NCBI GenBank assembly: GCA_011525785.1 | Contig: WYBT01000019.1 | Location: 1 to 64,000, forward strand | DNA from: Planctomycetaceae bacterium | GTDB taxonomy: Bacteria > Planctomycetota > UBA1135 > GCA-002686595 | Reading direction: 5' to 3' | Length of the DNA stretch: 64,000 nucleotides | Shown: in pieces, positions 51,503 to 60,837 of the stretch | How positions within the stretch are numbered: the first letter of the stretch is position 1 | Layout of the letters: each line of letters opens with the position of its first letter | Program-made: the position numbers and the translations under genes | Notes under the pieces: model-generated | What the model saw: only the letters and a program-made list of their open reading frames with translations | What the model was told of the DNA's origin: nothing | The model's database searches: none

Positions 51503-52012
51503 TCAGCGCACGGTCGCGACCGCGATGTCGCCGCTGCCGCGGTGGATGCGCAGCAGGCGGTGCTCGCCGCGGAACGACAGCTCCACTTCGCCGTGCTCCG
51601 TCACCAGGCCCCGCGCATCGATCGACAGCACCTGGTCCTCGCCCAGCTCGACGCTCTCGACCACCACGCCGACGAACACTCCCTCACCCGCGAAGCGCCG
51701 ATGGATCGGGAGTGTCTCGCCGATGCCGCCGACCAGCTCGTCCTTGGCGTTGAGCGCTCGCCAGCCGTCGGAGTCGAAGGTCAGCCGGATCGACTGCTTG
51801 TCGAGCGCGGCGCGGTTCTGCAGCTTGCGCAGGTCGTGCGCCAAGAGCTTGCAGGCGTTGTCGAGCGTGACGTCGTGGCGATTGAAGTAGCCCGGGATCG
51901 CGACCACCGCGAGGAAGCCCAGCGTCAGCAGCGCGATCAGCACGACCACCAACGACACTCCCGCGCTCGCGGCGCGCCGTCCGGGGGTGCGACTTCGGTG
52001 GGGGGCTCGCAT
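51503..52012 (-). CDS. Type II secretion/type IV pilus pseudopilin-like protein
   Basis: 169 residues from ATG 52012. A basic leader (RAPHRSRTPGRRAASAG) ends in Gly and is followed by the long hydrophobic helix VSLVVVLIALLTLGFLAVVA with IPGYF, the shape of a class III (prepilin) signal. The family Glu at mature position 5 is Val here, so if processed it would be a minor or variant pilin. The C-terminal part is a GspH-like beta domain (KLLAHDLRKLQNRAALDKQS, SIDARGLVTEHGEVELSFRG). It lies 53 bp downstream of the large regulator gene on the same strand, suggesting one operon. No other pilus gene is present. Confidence 0.75.
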   Translation of the reverse strand: MRAPHRSRTPGRRAASAGVSLVVVLIALLTLGFLAVVAIPGYFNRHDVTLDNACKLLAHDLRKLQNRAALDKQSIRLTFDSDGWRALNAKDELVGGIGETLPIHRRFAGEGVFVGVVVESVELGEDQVLSIDARGLVTEHGEVELSFRGEHRLLRIHRGSGDIAVATVR

Positions 52013-52065
52013 CGCTCTGGTCGCCTTTTCGGCCCGGCGGCCACCGGGCCTGAACCGCGCCGTCC

Positions 52066-55000
52066 TCACTCGCCCTCGCGGCCGCCGGTCAGGCCCCAGT
52101 CCTTCAGGCGCTGGTAGACCTTGGCCCGCGAAATCCCGAGCAATTCGGCCGCCTTGCGCTTGTCGCCGCCCGCCACGTCGATGGCGTGCAGGATGGCCTC
52201 TTTTTCGAGCTGCTCGAAGGGCTTCACCGCGTTGCCGGGGGCCGGCGCCGCGCTGACGGCCGTGGTCTGCGGCGCACGCACGAGCTCGGGATCGCTCACG
52301 TCGCCCTCGCTCATCACCAGGAGCCGCGCGACCTCGTTGAACAGCTCGCGCACGTTGCCGGGCCAGGCGCGTCGGCACAGCCGCGCCACCACGGCCGGCG
52401 CGATGCGCCGCGGCGGCTTGCCGGGCTCGGCGTTGAGCCGCAGGCAATGGTCGACCAGCGCCGGGATGTCCTCGACGCGCTCGGCCAGCGCGGGGAGCAC
52501 CACGCTCAGTCCGTTCAGGCGGTAGTACAGGTCGGCGCGGAAGCGCTTGTCGTTCACTTCCTGCGCCAGGTCGCGGTTGGTCGCTGTCAGCAAGCGCACG
52601 TCGACCTTGCGCAGCTTGTCGTCGCCCAGCCGCCGCACTTCGCCGGTCTCGAGCGCGCGCAGCAGCTTGGCCTGCAGGTCGAGCGGGAGCTCGCCGATCT
52701 CGTCGAGGAACAGCGTTCCGCCGTGGGCGCGCTCGAACAGGCCCTCGCGGTCGCGATCGGCGCCCGTGTAAGCGCCGCGCCGCGCGCCGAACAGCTCGGC
52801 CTCGATCAGCGAAGCGGGAAGCGCCGCGCAGTTCTCGCTGACGAACGGGCCGTCGCGCCGCCCGCTCAGCTCGTGCAGCGCGCGCGCGGCGAGTTCCTTG
52901 CCGCTGCCGCTCGGCCCGGCGATCAGCACGGGCAAGTTCGCCGGCGCCGCGCGCTCGAGCAGCCGCCGCACTTCGCGCATCGGCGGCGAGTCGCCCACCA
53001 GCCCTCCGCCCGGCGCGGCCAGGCTCGCGCGCCGCAGGGCCGCCGCAGCGGTCTTGAGGTCCGAATCCTTGCGCGCCACCTGCCGGCCGAGCTCGCGATT
53101 GAGCCGCCGGATCTCCTCCAGGCGTCGCACCTGCAGGATCGCCAGCGCGGCCTGGTTGGCGAGCAGCGTGAGCATGCGCTCGACGCGCGCGTCGAAGGCC
53201 GCTTCGCGCAGGCGGTGGTCGACGTAGATCACGCCGCGCAGGCCGGGCTGCACCTCGAACGGCACGCACAGGATCGAGCGCAGCTCGAGGTGGATCACGC
53301 TCGGCGCGGCGCCGAGCTGCGGGTCGTCGACAGCGTTGCTGACGCGCACCGGCTGCATCGCGCCGAGCGCCTCGCGCAGGACCGAGCCCGAGACCTCCAC
53401 GTCGGGCGCGTCGAGGTCGCCGCGCCGCGAGTCGAGCGCCGTGTCGACCTTGAGTTCGCCCTCTTCCTCGAGGATCAGGAAGCCGCGCTGCGCGCCGCTC
53501 ACGGCCAGGCTCTGCTCGACCACCGTGCCGAGCAAGGTGCGCAGGTCTTCCTGGGCCAGCAGCCGGCGGTTGATGTCGAGCAATCCGATCACTTCCATCT
53601 CGTCGTCCTCCGGCGCGCTGCGGCGCCGTTCGTGCGCGACCAAGTCCTCGGGCCAGGGGTCCGGCACACCCAGGAGCGCGCGCCGCAGGTGCGCCTGCTC
53701 CAGCGGAGAAAGTCCCCGCGCGCAGGCCGCGAAGGCTTCGTCGGCCGCGCGCGCGTCGGCCGCGCCGTCGCCCTCGACGCGTGAGGCCAAGCCGAGCAAT
53801 ACGCGGGCCGCGCGGTCGTCGCGGCCGCGCTGGCGCAGCGCGCGCGAGCGCTCGCGCAACGCCGCGGCGTCCAGCGGAACGCACTCGAGAGCACGCGCGA
53901 GCGCTTCGTCTTCGCCGACGAGGTCGAGCGGCCCGCCCACGGCCGGCGCACTGGCCGTGCGCGAGCTGCGCAGGCGCGCCGCGACGTAGCGAGCTTCGCG
54001 CGCGATCGGTTCGAGCCCCAGGCGGCTGCCCAGGGCCTCCGCGCGCCGCGCGAGTTCGCCGGCGCCGTCGAGCTCGCCGCGGAAGGCCAGCGCGCGCGCG
54101 CGGGCGATCAGGATGCGCGGGTCGCCCTCGGCGGCGCGCTCGATCTCGCTCGAGCCGCCCGCGTCGAGCTTGGCGAAGTCGCCGCAGCGCGCCCGGCACT
54201 CCAGCGCGCGCGCTTCGAGCAACACCGCAGCCCGGCTGCGGCCCTCGTCGCGCAAGGCGCTCGCCGTGCGCTCGAGCTCGGCGATCGCCGGTCGCACGTG
54301 CCCGCGGTCGGCCAGCAGCAGTCCGAGCATGCCGCGCACCGCCGTGGCGCCGCTGCGTTCGCCCAGGCGCTCGCGCAGCGCCAACGCGCTCTCGAGCAGC
54401 GGCTGCGCGCGGAGCAACTCGCCGCTCTCGCGCAGCGCGCCGCCGTACTGCGCGCGGGCCTGCGCCAGTCCGACCAGGTTGCCGCTGCGCTCGTACAGCT
54501 CCAGCGCGCGCTCGAAGTGCTCGCGCGCCTGCTCGAGCCCCACGCCGCGGCGCTCGAGATTCGCGAGGTTGATGCGCAGCGCCGCTTCGCGCGCGGCGTC
54601 GTCCTGCGCGGCGGCGTCCGCCACGGCGCGCTCCAAGCGCTCGCGCGCCTCGTCGATGCGACCGGTGCGGAACAGCGCGACGGCCTCGCGCGCCTCGAGG
54701 TTCTGCTGCACGCGCTTGCGCAACGCCGACCACTGCGCGCCGCCCCGCCGCGCCTCGGCGAGCAGCGCGAGCGTCTCCGCATCACGCCCCGCATCGCCCA
54801 GCACGCGCGCCGTCGCGAGCAGCGCCAGCCCGCCGTCGTGCGGATCGAGTTGCCGCGCGCGCTCGAAGGCCGCCAGGGCCGACTGCAGGTCGCGGCGCGT
54901 GCTCGCGATCTGTCCGCGGGCGCGCAGCAGCGCCGCCTGTTGGCGCGGGTCGGCGGGTTCGCCCCACGCTGCGAGCTGTTCCTGGGCCCGGTCGGCGTCG

Positions 55001-56994
55001 CCCAGGGCGCACCACGAAAGCGCGCGCGCCAAAGCGAGCTCGAGCGCCGGCGGCGAGAGCTCGGGGGCCGCCTCGCACTGCTCGCACAGCCGCAGCGCGA
55101 GCTCCGCGCTGCCCGCTTCGAGCAGCTCGTCGCTCAACGTCGCCAGCGCGGGCGCGTCGCTGAGTCCTGCGCGGTAGCGGTGGGGCGCGCGCAGCAGCTC
55201 GGGGGCGCCGCTGCGCTCGAGCTGTTCGGCGCGCCGTCGATGCAGTTCGCGCCACACTGGTGCGCCCAGTCCGCCCGCGGCCGTGGGGGAGGACCCCAGC
55301 GCCCGCAGCCGCGCGCCCGCGCTGTCGCGCTCCCACGCGGCCGCGCCGTGCGCGACCAGCGCCGTCGCGCGTCGCGCGAGGTCCTCGGCCGGCGTCGCCA
55401 GCAGCTCGGCGAGCTCCGCCGCGCTGGCCGCGCCTCCGCAGACTGCGAGTGCGGCCTGCAACTCCGGTTCGACGCCGGAGGCCGCGCTCTCGCGTCCCAG
55501 GTCGGGCAGCTCGACCGGTCCGGGCCGCAGGCGCGGCGCGTGCTCGCCGAGCACGATGCGGCCGCGGCGCACCAGCTCCTGGAGCAACTGGTCCGCGCGC
55601 GACGCCGCTCCGCGCGCGCCGTCGGCCAGGGCCTGCGCCCAGGGCTCGAGATCGACGCCGGAGGTGTCGAGCGACTCGCGCAGGAAGCGCGCGACGCCGA
55701 CGCGCTCGAGCGCGGGGAGTCGGGAGTTGTTCCAGTCCGCCTGCGACGGCGGCGCGGGCAGCGGAGCGAGCAGCGTGAAGCTCGCCGGGCGGGTGTCCGC
55801 GGCGGTCTGCCGCAGCGCCAGTGCCAACGCGTCGATCGCGCGCAGCCGCCAGGGCGAGGGCGTGCGCAGGGCGGCGAAGAGGTCTTCGCCTGCGTGGCTG
55901 CTGGCCGTGTTCGTCGCCCAGTGGTCGAGCGCCTCGAGATCTCCGAGCGCGTCGATCTCGGCCTCCAGCGCCAGTCGCTGCACCCGCGGGGCGCGCGCAC
56001 CGCGGCTGAGCGCCGCTCGCAGCGCGCAGGCCTCGAGCACGCCCGCGACGTCCTCGTCCGCCGGCGTTTCGACCCAGTTCAAGCGCAGCGCGGCGTCGTC
56101 GCGCGTGAGCTGGGCGCTGCAGTGCGCGAGCCACTCTTCGCGGCCGAAGCTGACCGGCCAACGCAACTCGACGCGGCGCTCGCGGAACAGCTCGTCGAGC
56201 CCCGCGACGCGCGCCAGGGCCCGACCGGCTGCCGCTGCGCTGGGCGGTCGACGCGCCGGGTCGCGCTCGAGCAGCTCGACCACCAACTCGCGCAGCTCCT
56301 CCGGCAGGTCCTGTGCGCTCGTGCGCGTCGCTTCGAAGAAGTCACTGGCCGGGAAGCGCCCGTAGAACTCGCGCGCACTGGGTCGGCGGCCGAGCGCTAG
56401 CTCGTGCAGCATCACGCCCAGCGCGAACAGGTCTGCCGCAGGTCCGGGCGCGGCGCCCAGCAGCACCTCCGGCGCGAGGTGGAACAGCGTGCCCGACAGG
56501 CCTTCGGTGGAGGCGCCCGCGCGGTGCGAGAGCCCGAAGTCGGTCAGCACCGGGAACGAGCCGCCGTCGCGCTGCTCGACCAGCACGTTCGAGGCCTTGA
56601 GGTCGGCGTACACGAACCCGCGCTGGTGCAGGTGGTCGAGCGCGAGGCACAACCGCGCGGCGAGCTGCGCCAGGTCCGCCGGCTGGCGGCCGCGCGCCCA
56701 GTGCGCGAGCTCTTGACCTTCGATCCAGCGACGCGCGACCCACACGCCGCCGGGGACCGCGCCGAAGTCGATCGGACGCGTCAGGCCGGGGTGTTCGACG
56801 CTGGCGAGCACCTCGAGCTCGGCGCGCCACTCCTGGGCGGCTTCGAGCGGCGCAAGGCGCACCGCTACGTGCTGCGGGGCCTTCCCGGGCGGGGTCAGCT
56901 CGGCCTCGATCAGCCGCGCCGCCGCGCCGGGCCGCGTCCGCTCGCGCAGGACGCGGAAAGTCGAGGGCAGTTGGAGGGCGGAGGAGTCCGGCAT
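52066..56994 (-). CDS. Kinase-like/TPR/GAF/sigma-54 activator/Fis fusion regulator
   Basis: 1,642 residues from ATG 56994. Order of domains: kinase-like (about 40-265), TPR-like helices (about 300-1090), GAF (about 1135-1300), AAA+ sigma-54 activator (about 1335-1570), Fis-type HTH (about 1600-1640). The AAA+ part has Walker A GPSGSGKE, the sigma-54 contact loop GAYTGA, Walker [13 protein letters not shown] and the arginine-finger region [10 protein letters not shown]. The HTH reads [20 protein letters not shown]. The kinase part keeps the DFG but its catalytic loop is YADLKASN, its beta-3 Lys appears as Arg (VAVR) and no glycine loop is seen, so it is probably a pseudokinase. It would activate sigma-54 promoters on a ligand signal. 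In an apparent operon with the pseudopilin gene. Confidence 0.92.
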   Translation of the reverse strand: MPDSSALQLPSTFRVLRERTRPGAAARLIEAELTPPGKAPQHVAVRLAPLEAAQEWRAELEVLASVEHPGLTRPIDFGAVPGGVWVARRWIEGQELAHWARGRQPADLAQLAARLCLALDHLHQRGFVYADLKASNVLVEQRDGGSFPVLTDFGLSHRAGASTEGLSGTLFHLAPEVLLGAAPGPAADLFALGVMLHELALGRRPSAREFYGRFPASDFFEATRTSAQDLPEELRELVVELLERDPARRPPSAAAAGRALARVAGLDELFRERRVELRWPVSFGREEWLAHCSAQLTRDDAALRLNWVETPADEDVAGVLEACALRAALSRGARAPRVQRLALEAEIDALGDLEALDHWATNTASSHAGEDLFAALRTPSPWRLRAIDALALALRQTAADTRPASFTLLAPLPAPPSQADWNNSRLPALERVGVARFLRESLDTSGVDLEPWAQALADGARGAASRADQLLQELVRRGRIVLGEHAPRLRPGPVELPDLGRESAASGVEPELQAALAVCGGAASAAELAELLATPAEDLARRATALVAHGAAAWERDSAGARLRALGSSPTAAGGLGAPVWRELHRRRAEQLERSGAPELLRAPHRYRAGLSDAPALATLSDELLEAGSAELALRLCEQCEAAPELSPPALELALARALSWCALGDADRAQEQLAAWGEPADPRQQAALLRARGQIASTRRDLQSALAAFERARQLDPHDGGLALLATARVLGDAGRDAETLALLAEARRGGAQWSALRKRVQQNLEAREAVALFRTGRIDEARERLERAVADAAAQDDAAREAALRINLANLERRGVGLEQAREHFERALELYERSGNLVGLAQARAQYGGALRESGELLRAQPLLESALALRERLGERSGATAVRGMLGLLLADRGHVRPAIAELERTASALRDEGRSRAAVLLEARALECRARCGDFAKLDAGGSSEIERAAEGDPRILIARARALAFRGELDGAGELARRAEALGSRLGLEPIAREARYVAARLRSSRTASAPAVGGPLDLVGEDEALARALECVPLDAAALRERSRALRQRGRDDRAARVLLGLASRVEGDGAADARAADEAFAACARGLSPLEQAHLRRALLGVPDPWPEDLVAHERRRSAPEDDEMEVIGLLDINRRLLAQEDLRTLLGTVVEQSLAVSGAQRGFLILEEEGELKVDTALDSRRGDLDAPDVEVSGSVLREALGAMQPVRVSNAVDDPQLGAAPSVIHLELRSILCVPFEVQPGLRGVIYVDHRLREAAFDARVERMLTLLANQAALAILQVRRLEEIRRLNRELGRQVARKDSDLKTAAAALRRASLAAPGGGLVGDSPPMREVRRLLERAAPANLPVLIAGPSGSGKELAARALHELSGRRDGPFVSENCAALPASLIEAELFGARRGAYTGADRDREGLFERAHGGTLFLDEIGELPLDLQAKLLRALETGEVRRLGDDKLRKVDVRLLTATNRDLAQEVNDKRFRADLYYRLNGLSVVLPALAERVEDIPALVDHCLRLNAEPGKPPRRIAPAVVARLCRRAWPGNVRELFNEVARLLVMSEGDVSDPELVRAPQTTAVSAAPAPGNAVKPFEQLEKEAILHAIDVAGGDKRKAAELLGISRAKVYQRLKDWGLTGGREGE

Positions 56995-57099
56995 CGGCGC
57001 GTCCAGCGCGCGGATCCCTCCGTCTCGGAGTTGGATCGCGAAATCTGGACGCGCTAAGGCTACCCCGCCGCGCGCAGGCCCGGAACCGGCCTGCGACGC

Positions 57100-58914
57100 T
57101 CAGTCGGCAGGCAGCAGGAACCCGGCGCCCGCCGGGCCCTTCACGCGCCGGATCGTCCCGGCCTGGCTCCACACGACGTAGATGGCCGCCGAGCCGCTCT
57201 GAACGGTGCAGGCGGCGTCGCCGGAAGGCGTGAAGGCCAGTGTCGGGCCGTACTGCAGCTCGCGCGGCGTCATGCGGACGGGCGACTGACCGGTCCGAGC
57301 GCGCCACAGCTGTTCACCCGCGGCGGTGGAGAGCACATAGAGCGTCTGACCGTCGTTGCGCGAGAGACCGCGCTCGAACCCTCGCGTCTGACCGAACAGG
57401 TGGAGTTCCTCGAGCGAGGTCGTGGCGCCGGCTTCGACCGAGCTCAGGCCGTTGTCGGCGGGATCGTTCACGAAGGTCGCCGAAAGAATTAGCTGGCCCC
57501 CCGCGACGTCGAAGTAATCGAGCGTGGTGAACTCGTCCTGGATCACGACCGGCGACGTGCTCGCGCCGGTGACCGAGAACAGCGAGCGCTTCACCGGATC
57601 GCCGTTCTCTTGCTCGTCCTTGGCGATCACGAACAACTGCGACCCGTCGGGCGTTGCGACCGCGCGTTCGACCACCAACTCGCCGTAGTAGAGAAAGGGA
57701 GCGCTCGACTCGCCCGAGGTGCCTGTGATGTTCTCGACCAGCGGCAGAGCGCCGGTCAGGTTCGAGACCGCGCTGGGCAGTTCGACCGAGTAGATGTCCG
57801 ACTTCTCGAGACCGTTGATGTTCAGGGAACGATCACCCGCCGCCAGGATGAAGCGACCGGTCGAACTGAAGAAGAAGTCGCCGATCTCATCGATGTAGTC
57901 GTCGAACAGCGCGGGCTGAGTGACGTGCAGCGAGCTGCTGGCGCCGCTGGCCCACGGCACCGGCGCGAGCCAGGCTTCGTAGCCCCAGTAGTGACCGTTG
58001 GTGGTGCGCCACGCGCACCACTGACCGTCCTCGGAGACCGTGAGCCACGGACCGTGCACGGCGTCGGGCGCGAGGCCGACACCCGCGGTGGGGTAGAGAC
58101 CATCGCCGACGCGCCGGGCCGTGCCCGTGCGGCCGAACACGACCGGGTAGGTCAGGCCGCTCTCGTCCACGGCCAGCGCGGCGCAGTACAGCCCGTTGAA
58201 GGTCGAGACCAGCTCGCGCGCGATCGCCTCGGGCGCCGCGTTGCTGACCGCGACCGGCTGGGCTTGCGCCCCGGGCGTGCGCTCGAAGCGCAACAGCCCG
58301 TTCGAGCCGACCGCTGAGCCCCAAGCGCCCAACAAGGCGATGCCCGCGCCCTCGAAGTTCTGCGGCGGGAGACTGGCGGTGCGCGCCGTGACGAGGCCGT
58401 TCCCAACCGCGATCTCGTACAGATCGCCGCCGGCGAAGGACTGCGTCGCGACCAGCACGTGCGCGCCGTCCGGCGAGACCGCGACGCGGTCGACGAACGG
58501 GCTCTGGCCGGGAGAGCTGCTCAGGAACTCGATCAGGCGGCGCACTTGGCCGGTTGCTGTGATCACGAAGTAGCCGTAGTACTCACCCGCTGCCGCGGTC
58601 CGGCGATAGGCATAGAGCGAGCCGCCGCCCGGCAGCGCCAGTCGCGAGGCCCCGGGCACGTCGTCCCAGAAGCGCGCGCGGTTGTCGGCGAACGAGTTGA
58701 TGGCGGTGCGACCCGCGCACTCGATCGAGAGCAGCGTGATGCCATTCAGCCCCGGCACGACGGCGGGCGCCGCCACCCCGACGGTGTCGATCACCCACAC
58801 GGAGCCCACGCCGCCGGGCGATCCTTGGAAGGCCGCGAGCTGGGCGTGGGCGGCGAGCGGGAGTCCCAGGACGGTCGCGAAAGCAGCGCTCGTTCGAAGA
58901 AGGTTGGTCAGCAT
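57100..58914 (-). CDS. Secreted beta-propeller-like protein, paralogue of the protein at 60838
   Basis: 604 residues from ATG 58914 with signal peptide RTSAAFATVLGLPLAAHAQ. Repeating beta units suggest a propeller (RVAVSPDGAHVLVATQSF, LTVSEDGQWCAWRTTNGH, RAVATPDGSQLFVIAKDE, TLAFTPSGDAACTV), WD40/TolB-like in style. It is homologous along its length to the protein at 60838: both share PGASRLALP, IDEIGDFFF, GPTLAxxPSG and end GAGFLLPAD or PGFLLPGA. No anchor. It is divergent from the RTX-like gene. Function unknown. Confidence 0.8.
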   Translation of the reverse strand: MLTNLLRTSAAFATVLGLPLAAHAQLAAFQGSPGGVGSVWVIDTVGVAAPAVVPGLNGITLLSIECAGRTAINSFADNRARFWDDVPGASRLALPGGGSLYAYRRTAAAGEYYGYFVITATGQVRRLIEFLSSSPGQSPFVDRVAVSPDGAHVLVATQSFAGGDLYEIAVGNGLVTARTASLPPQNFEGAGIALLGAWGSAVGSNGLLRFERTPGAQAQPVAVSNAAPEAIARELVSTFNGLYCAALAVDESGLTYPVVFGRTGTARRVGDGLYPTAGVGLAPDAVHGPWLTVSEDGQWCAWRTTNGHYWGYEAWLAPVPWASGASSSLHVTQPALFDDYIDEIGDFFFSSTGRFILAAGDRSLNINGLEKSDIYSVELPSAVSNLTGALPLVENITGTSGESSAPFLYYGELVVERAVATPDGSQLFVIAKDEQENGDPVKRSLFSVTGASTSPVVIQDEFTTLDYFDVAGGQLILSATFVNDPADNGLSSVEAGATTSLEELHLFGQTRGFERGLSRNDGQTLYVLSTAAGEQLWRARTGQSPVRMTPRELQYGPTLAFTPSGDAACTVQSGSAAIYVVWSQAGTIRRVKGPAGAGFLLPAD

Positions 58915-59536
58915 GGTGGTTGAACTCGGGGAGGGCGTCCGGCGCGCGGTCGGGCCGCGCATCCAATCAGCCAGTGGCGTTCGGGGCCGGAGGGTGGACG
59001 GATTCTCGAATCTTCAAACCACCCTTAGGCAAGGCATGTGCCGCCGTGAGGCGCAGTAGCCGAGGCCTGTTCTATAATGCAGTTTACCCCATCTATGCCG
59101 CTTCTAGGGGGCCTGGGACGCGAAGTTGGGCGAGACCCGTGACGACGTCGGGGGCGCCGGGGCAAGTGCGCGGTCTGCGGCCTGGACGGCGTTCCGGAGC
59201 CGGTCTTGGAATCAGATTGGTCGTTTTTCTTAAGAGTGGCGGGCGCTTCTCAGGTGAAATCCGGGGCCGTTCCAGGGCCTCTGGAGGCTGATTCGGGCCG
59301 CCCACGCCTTGCCGGACGGCCCGCAGCGCGGCCTTGGCGCCGAACTTGACCTAGCACATTCCGTGAGCGTCAGACTCCAGCCTGCGCCGCCCTGCGAAGG
59401 GTGGCTGCCGGTCGCAGCCCCAGACGCTTCCACGCGGTTCAAGCGTGCGACTCCGGCCTGCCGCAGCCGCCCGACCCGCGAAGCCAAAGTAACTCCAAGA
59501 CCCCCCCGAACGACATCCAAACCGCCTCCAACGACC
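58915..59536. other. Gene-free divergent region
   Basis: 622 bp between a minus-strand secreted-protein gene and the plus-strand RTX-like gene. It includes a lower-GC patch with TATAAT at 59073-59078, but no -35 element at the right distance, and a T-rich run TTTTTCTTAAG at about 59222. No protein-coding character in any frame. It probably holds both promoters and a long leader. Confidence 0.5.
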
Positions 59537-60580
59537 ATGAACACCACCTCCCTCCGCGTCGCGGCTGCCCTGCTCGCCCTGACCCCCGCCGCCTTCAGCC
59601 AGGCCACCCAGAGTGGCTCGACCCTCACCGTGCTCGGCACTCCCGCCGAGGACGTGATCACCATCGTGTTCGACGTCACACCCGGACACGCCCGCGTGTT
59701 CGGCGTGACCGGCACGCCTGACGGCACACTCTTCACGGGCGTCAGCAAGCTGGTCGCGAGCACGCTCGCCTCGACCGACATCGTCAACGTCCAGATCCTG
59801 TCGGCCATGCCGCCCGAGCTGGACCTCAACACCGGCGACGGCGACTCGCAAGTGCTGGTCGACATCCAGACCCCGTCGGGCCTGATGCCCACCTACTCCA
59901 AGGCCATCGTCCGCGGCGGCGCGCAGAAGGACAGCGTGCTGTTCCAGCTGAACGACAACGCCTTCGGCGGGACCTACGACTACACCGTGTTCGGCGGCGA
60001 GGGCGAGAACGACGCCCAGGTCAAGTTCAACTCCGACGTGCTGGGCGGCGTCACGACGCTGAACTGGCGCTACATCGGCGGCTCGCTGACCGACAAGGTC
60101 CTGCTCGACTTCGTCACCAAGGCCGACGAGGTCATCGTCAACGCGCTCGGCCTGACCGGCGCCGGCAGCGACGAGTGGTTCATCAAGGCCGCCGGTGACG
60201 TGAACACTACGGCGCGCATTCAGACTTCCGCGCGACTGGGTGCTGGCAACGACACCGCGCTGGTCGACACCTCGAACAGCGGCAACGCCGTCGTGCGCGG
60301 CGGCCTCGAGGGCGGCGATGGCGACGACGTGATCGAGGTCATCACCGACAGCAGCATGCAGGCGAGCCCGCTGCTGACCGGCGGTCTGGGCAACGACACG
60401 CTGCTGATCAACATCGGCCAGAACCTGCTGGCCGGCAGCAACCCGCGCATCCTGGCGGGCGAGGGCAACGACACGGTCAGCATGCTCGTCGGCGCGGCTG
60501 TCCTCGGCAGCCCCTTCAGCGACGGCGGACCCGGCAACGACAGCTTCACGGGCGTCGGCACGGCGGTGAACTTCGAGTGA
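59537..60580 (+). CDS. Secreted RTX-like Ca-binding repeat protein
   Basis: 347 residues from ATG 59537; signal peptide SLRVAAALLALTPAAFSQ. The N-terminal half is beta-rich (STLTVLGTPAEDVITIVFDV). The C-terminal half has hemolysin-type nonapeptide-like repeats G-G-x-G-x-D-x: LGAGNDTALVD, GGDGDDVIEV, GGLGNDTLLI, AGEGNDTVSML, GGPGNDSFTG. In RTX proteins these form a Ca-loaded beta-roll outside the cell. There is no type I secretion gene next to it, and the Sec signal peptide suggests a different route. It ends close to a strong hairpin. Confidence 0.83.
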   Translation: MNTTSLRVAAALLALTPAAFSQATQSGSTLTVLGTPAEDVITIVFDVTPGHARVFGVTGTPDGTLFTGVSKLVASTLASTDIVNVQILSAMPPELDLNTGDGDSQVLVDIQTPSGLMPTYSKAIVRGGAQKDSVLFQLNDNAFGGTYDYTVFGGEGENDAQVKFNSDVLGGVTTLNWRYIGGSLTDKVLLDFVTKADEVIVNALGLTGAGSDEWFIKAAGDVNTTARIQTSARLGAGNDTALVDTSNSGNAVVRGGLEGGDGDDVIEVITDSSMQASPLLTGGLGNDTLLINIGQNLLAGSNPRILAGEGNDTVSMLVGAAVLGSPFSDGGPGNDSFTGVGTAVNFE

Positions 60581-60618
60581 GCCGCTTGGCTCGGGCCTCA
60601 CGGCCTTGGCCCCCCCTC

Positions 60619-60660
60619 GCAGCGCCCGTCCGGTCCACACGCCGGGCGGGCGCTGCCTTT
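60619..60660 (+). terminator. Probable terminator of the RTX-like gene
   Basis: Arms 60619-60633 (GCAGCGCCCGTCCGG) and 60642-60656 (CCGGGCGGGCGCTGC) pair over 15 positions with one G-T, with an eight-base loop, then CTTTC. The T run is short, so release may need a factor. It lies 38 bp after the stop. Confidence 0.6.
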
Positions 60661-60837
60661 CGGGCCGGCTTCCAGAACCTGGATCCGGGTCCGTGGACTG
60701 GAACGCACGGCGCCGAGCCCGCGGCCTCGTCGAGCCGGGGTAGTCTTTAAAGGCGCGCCACACGCGGTCAGCTCGGGTCCCGCCCAGGGGTACACCGGTT
60801 GCGCAGCGCGACCGGGCCCCACGGGACGCCCATCGAG

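Noticed and set aside
59073..59078. Perfect TATAAT in the divergent region
   Set aside because: No -35-like hexamer lies 16-18 bp upstream on either strand, and the start of the plus gene is 460 bp away.
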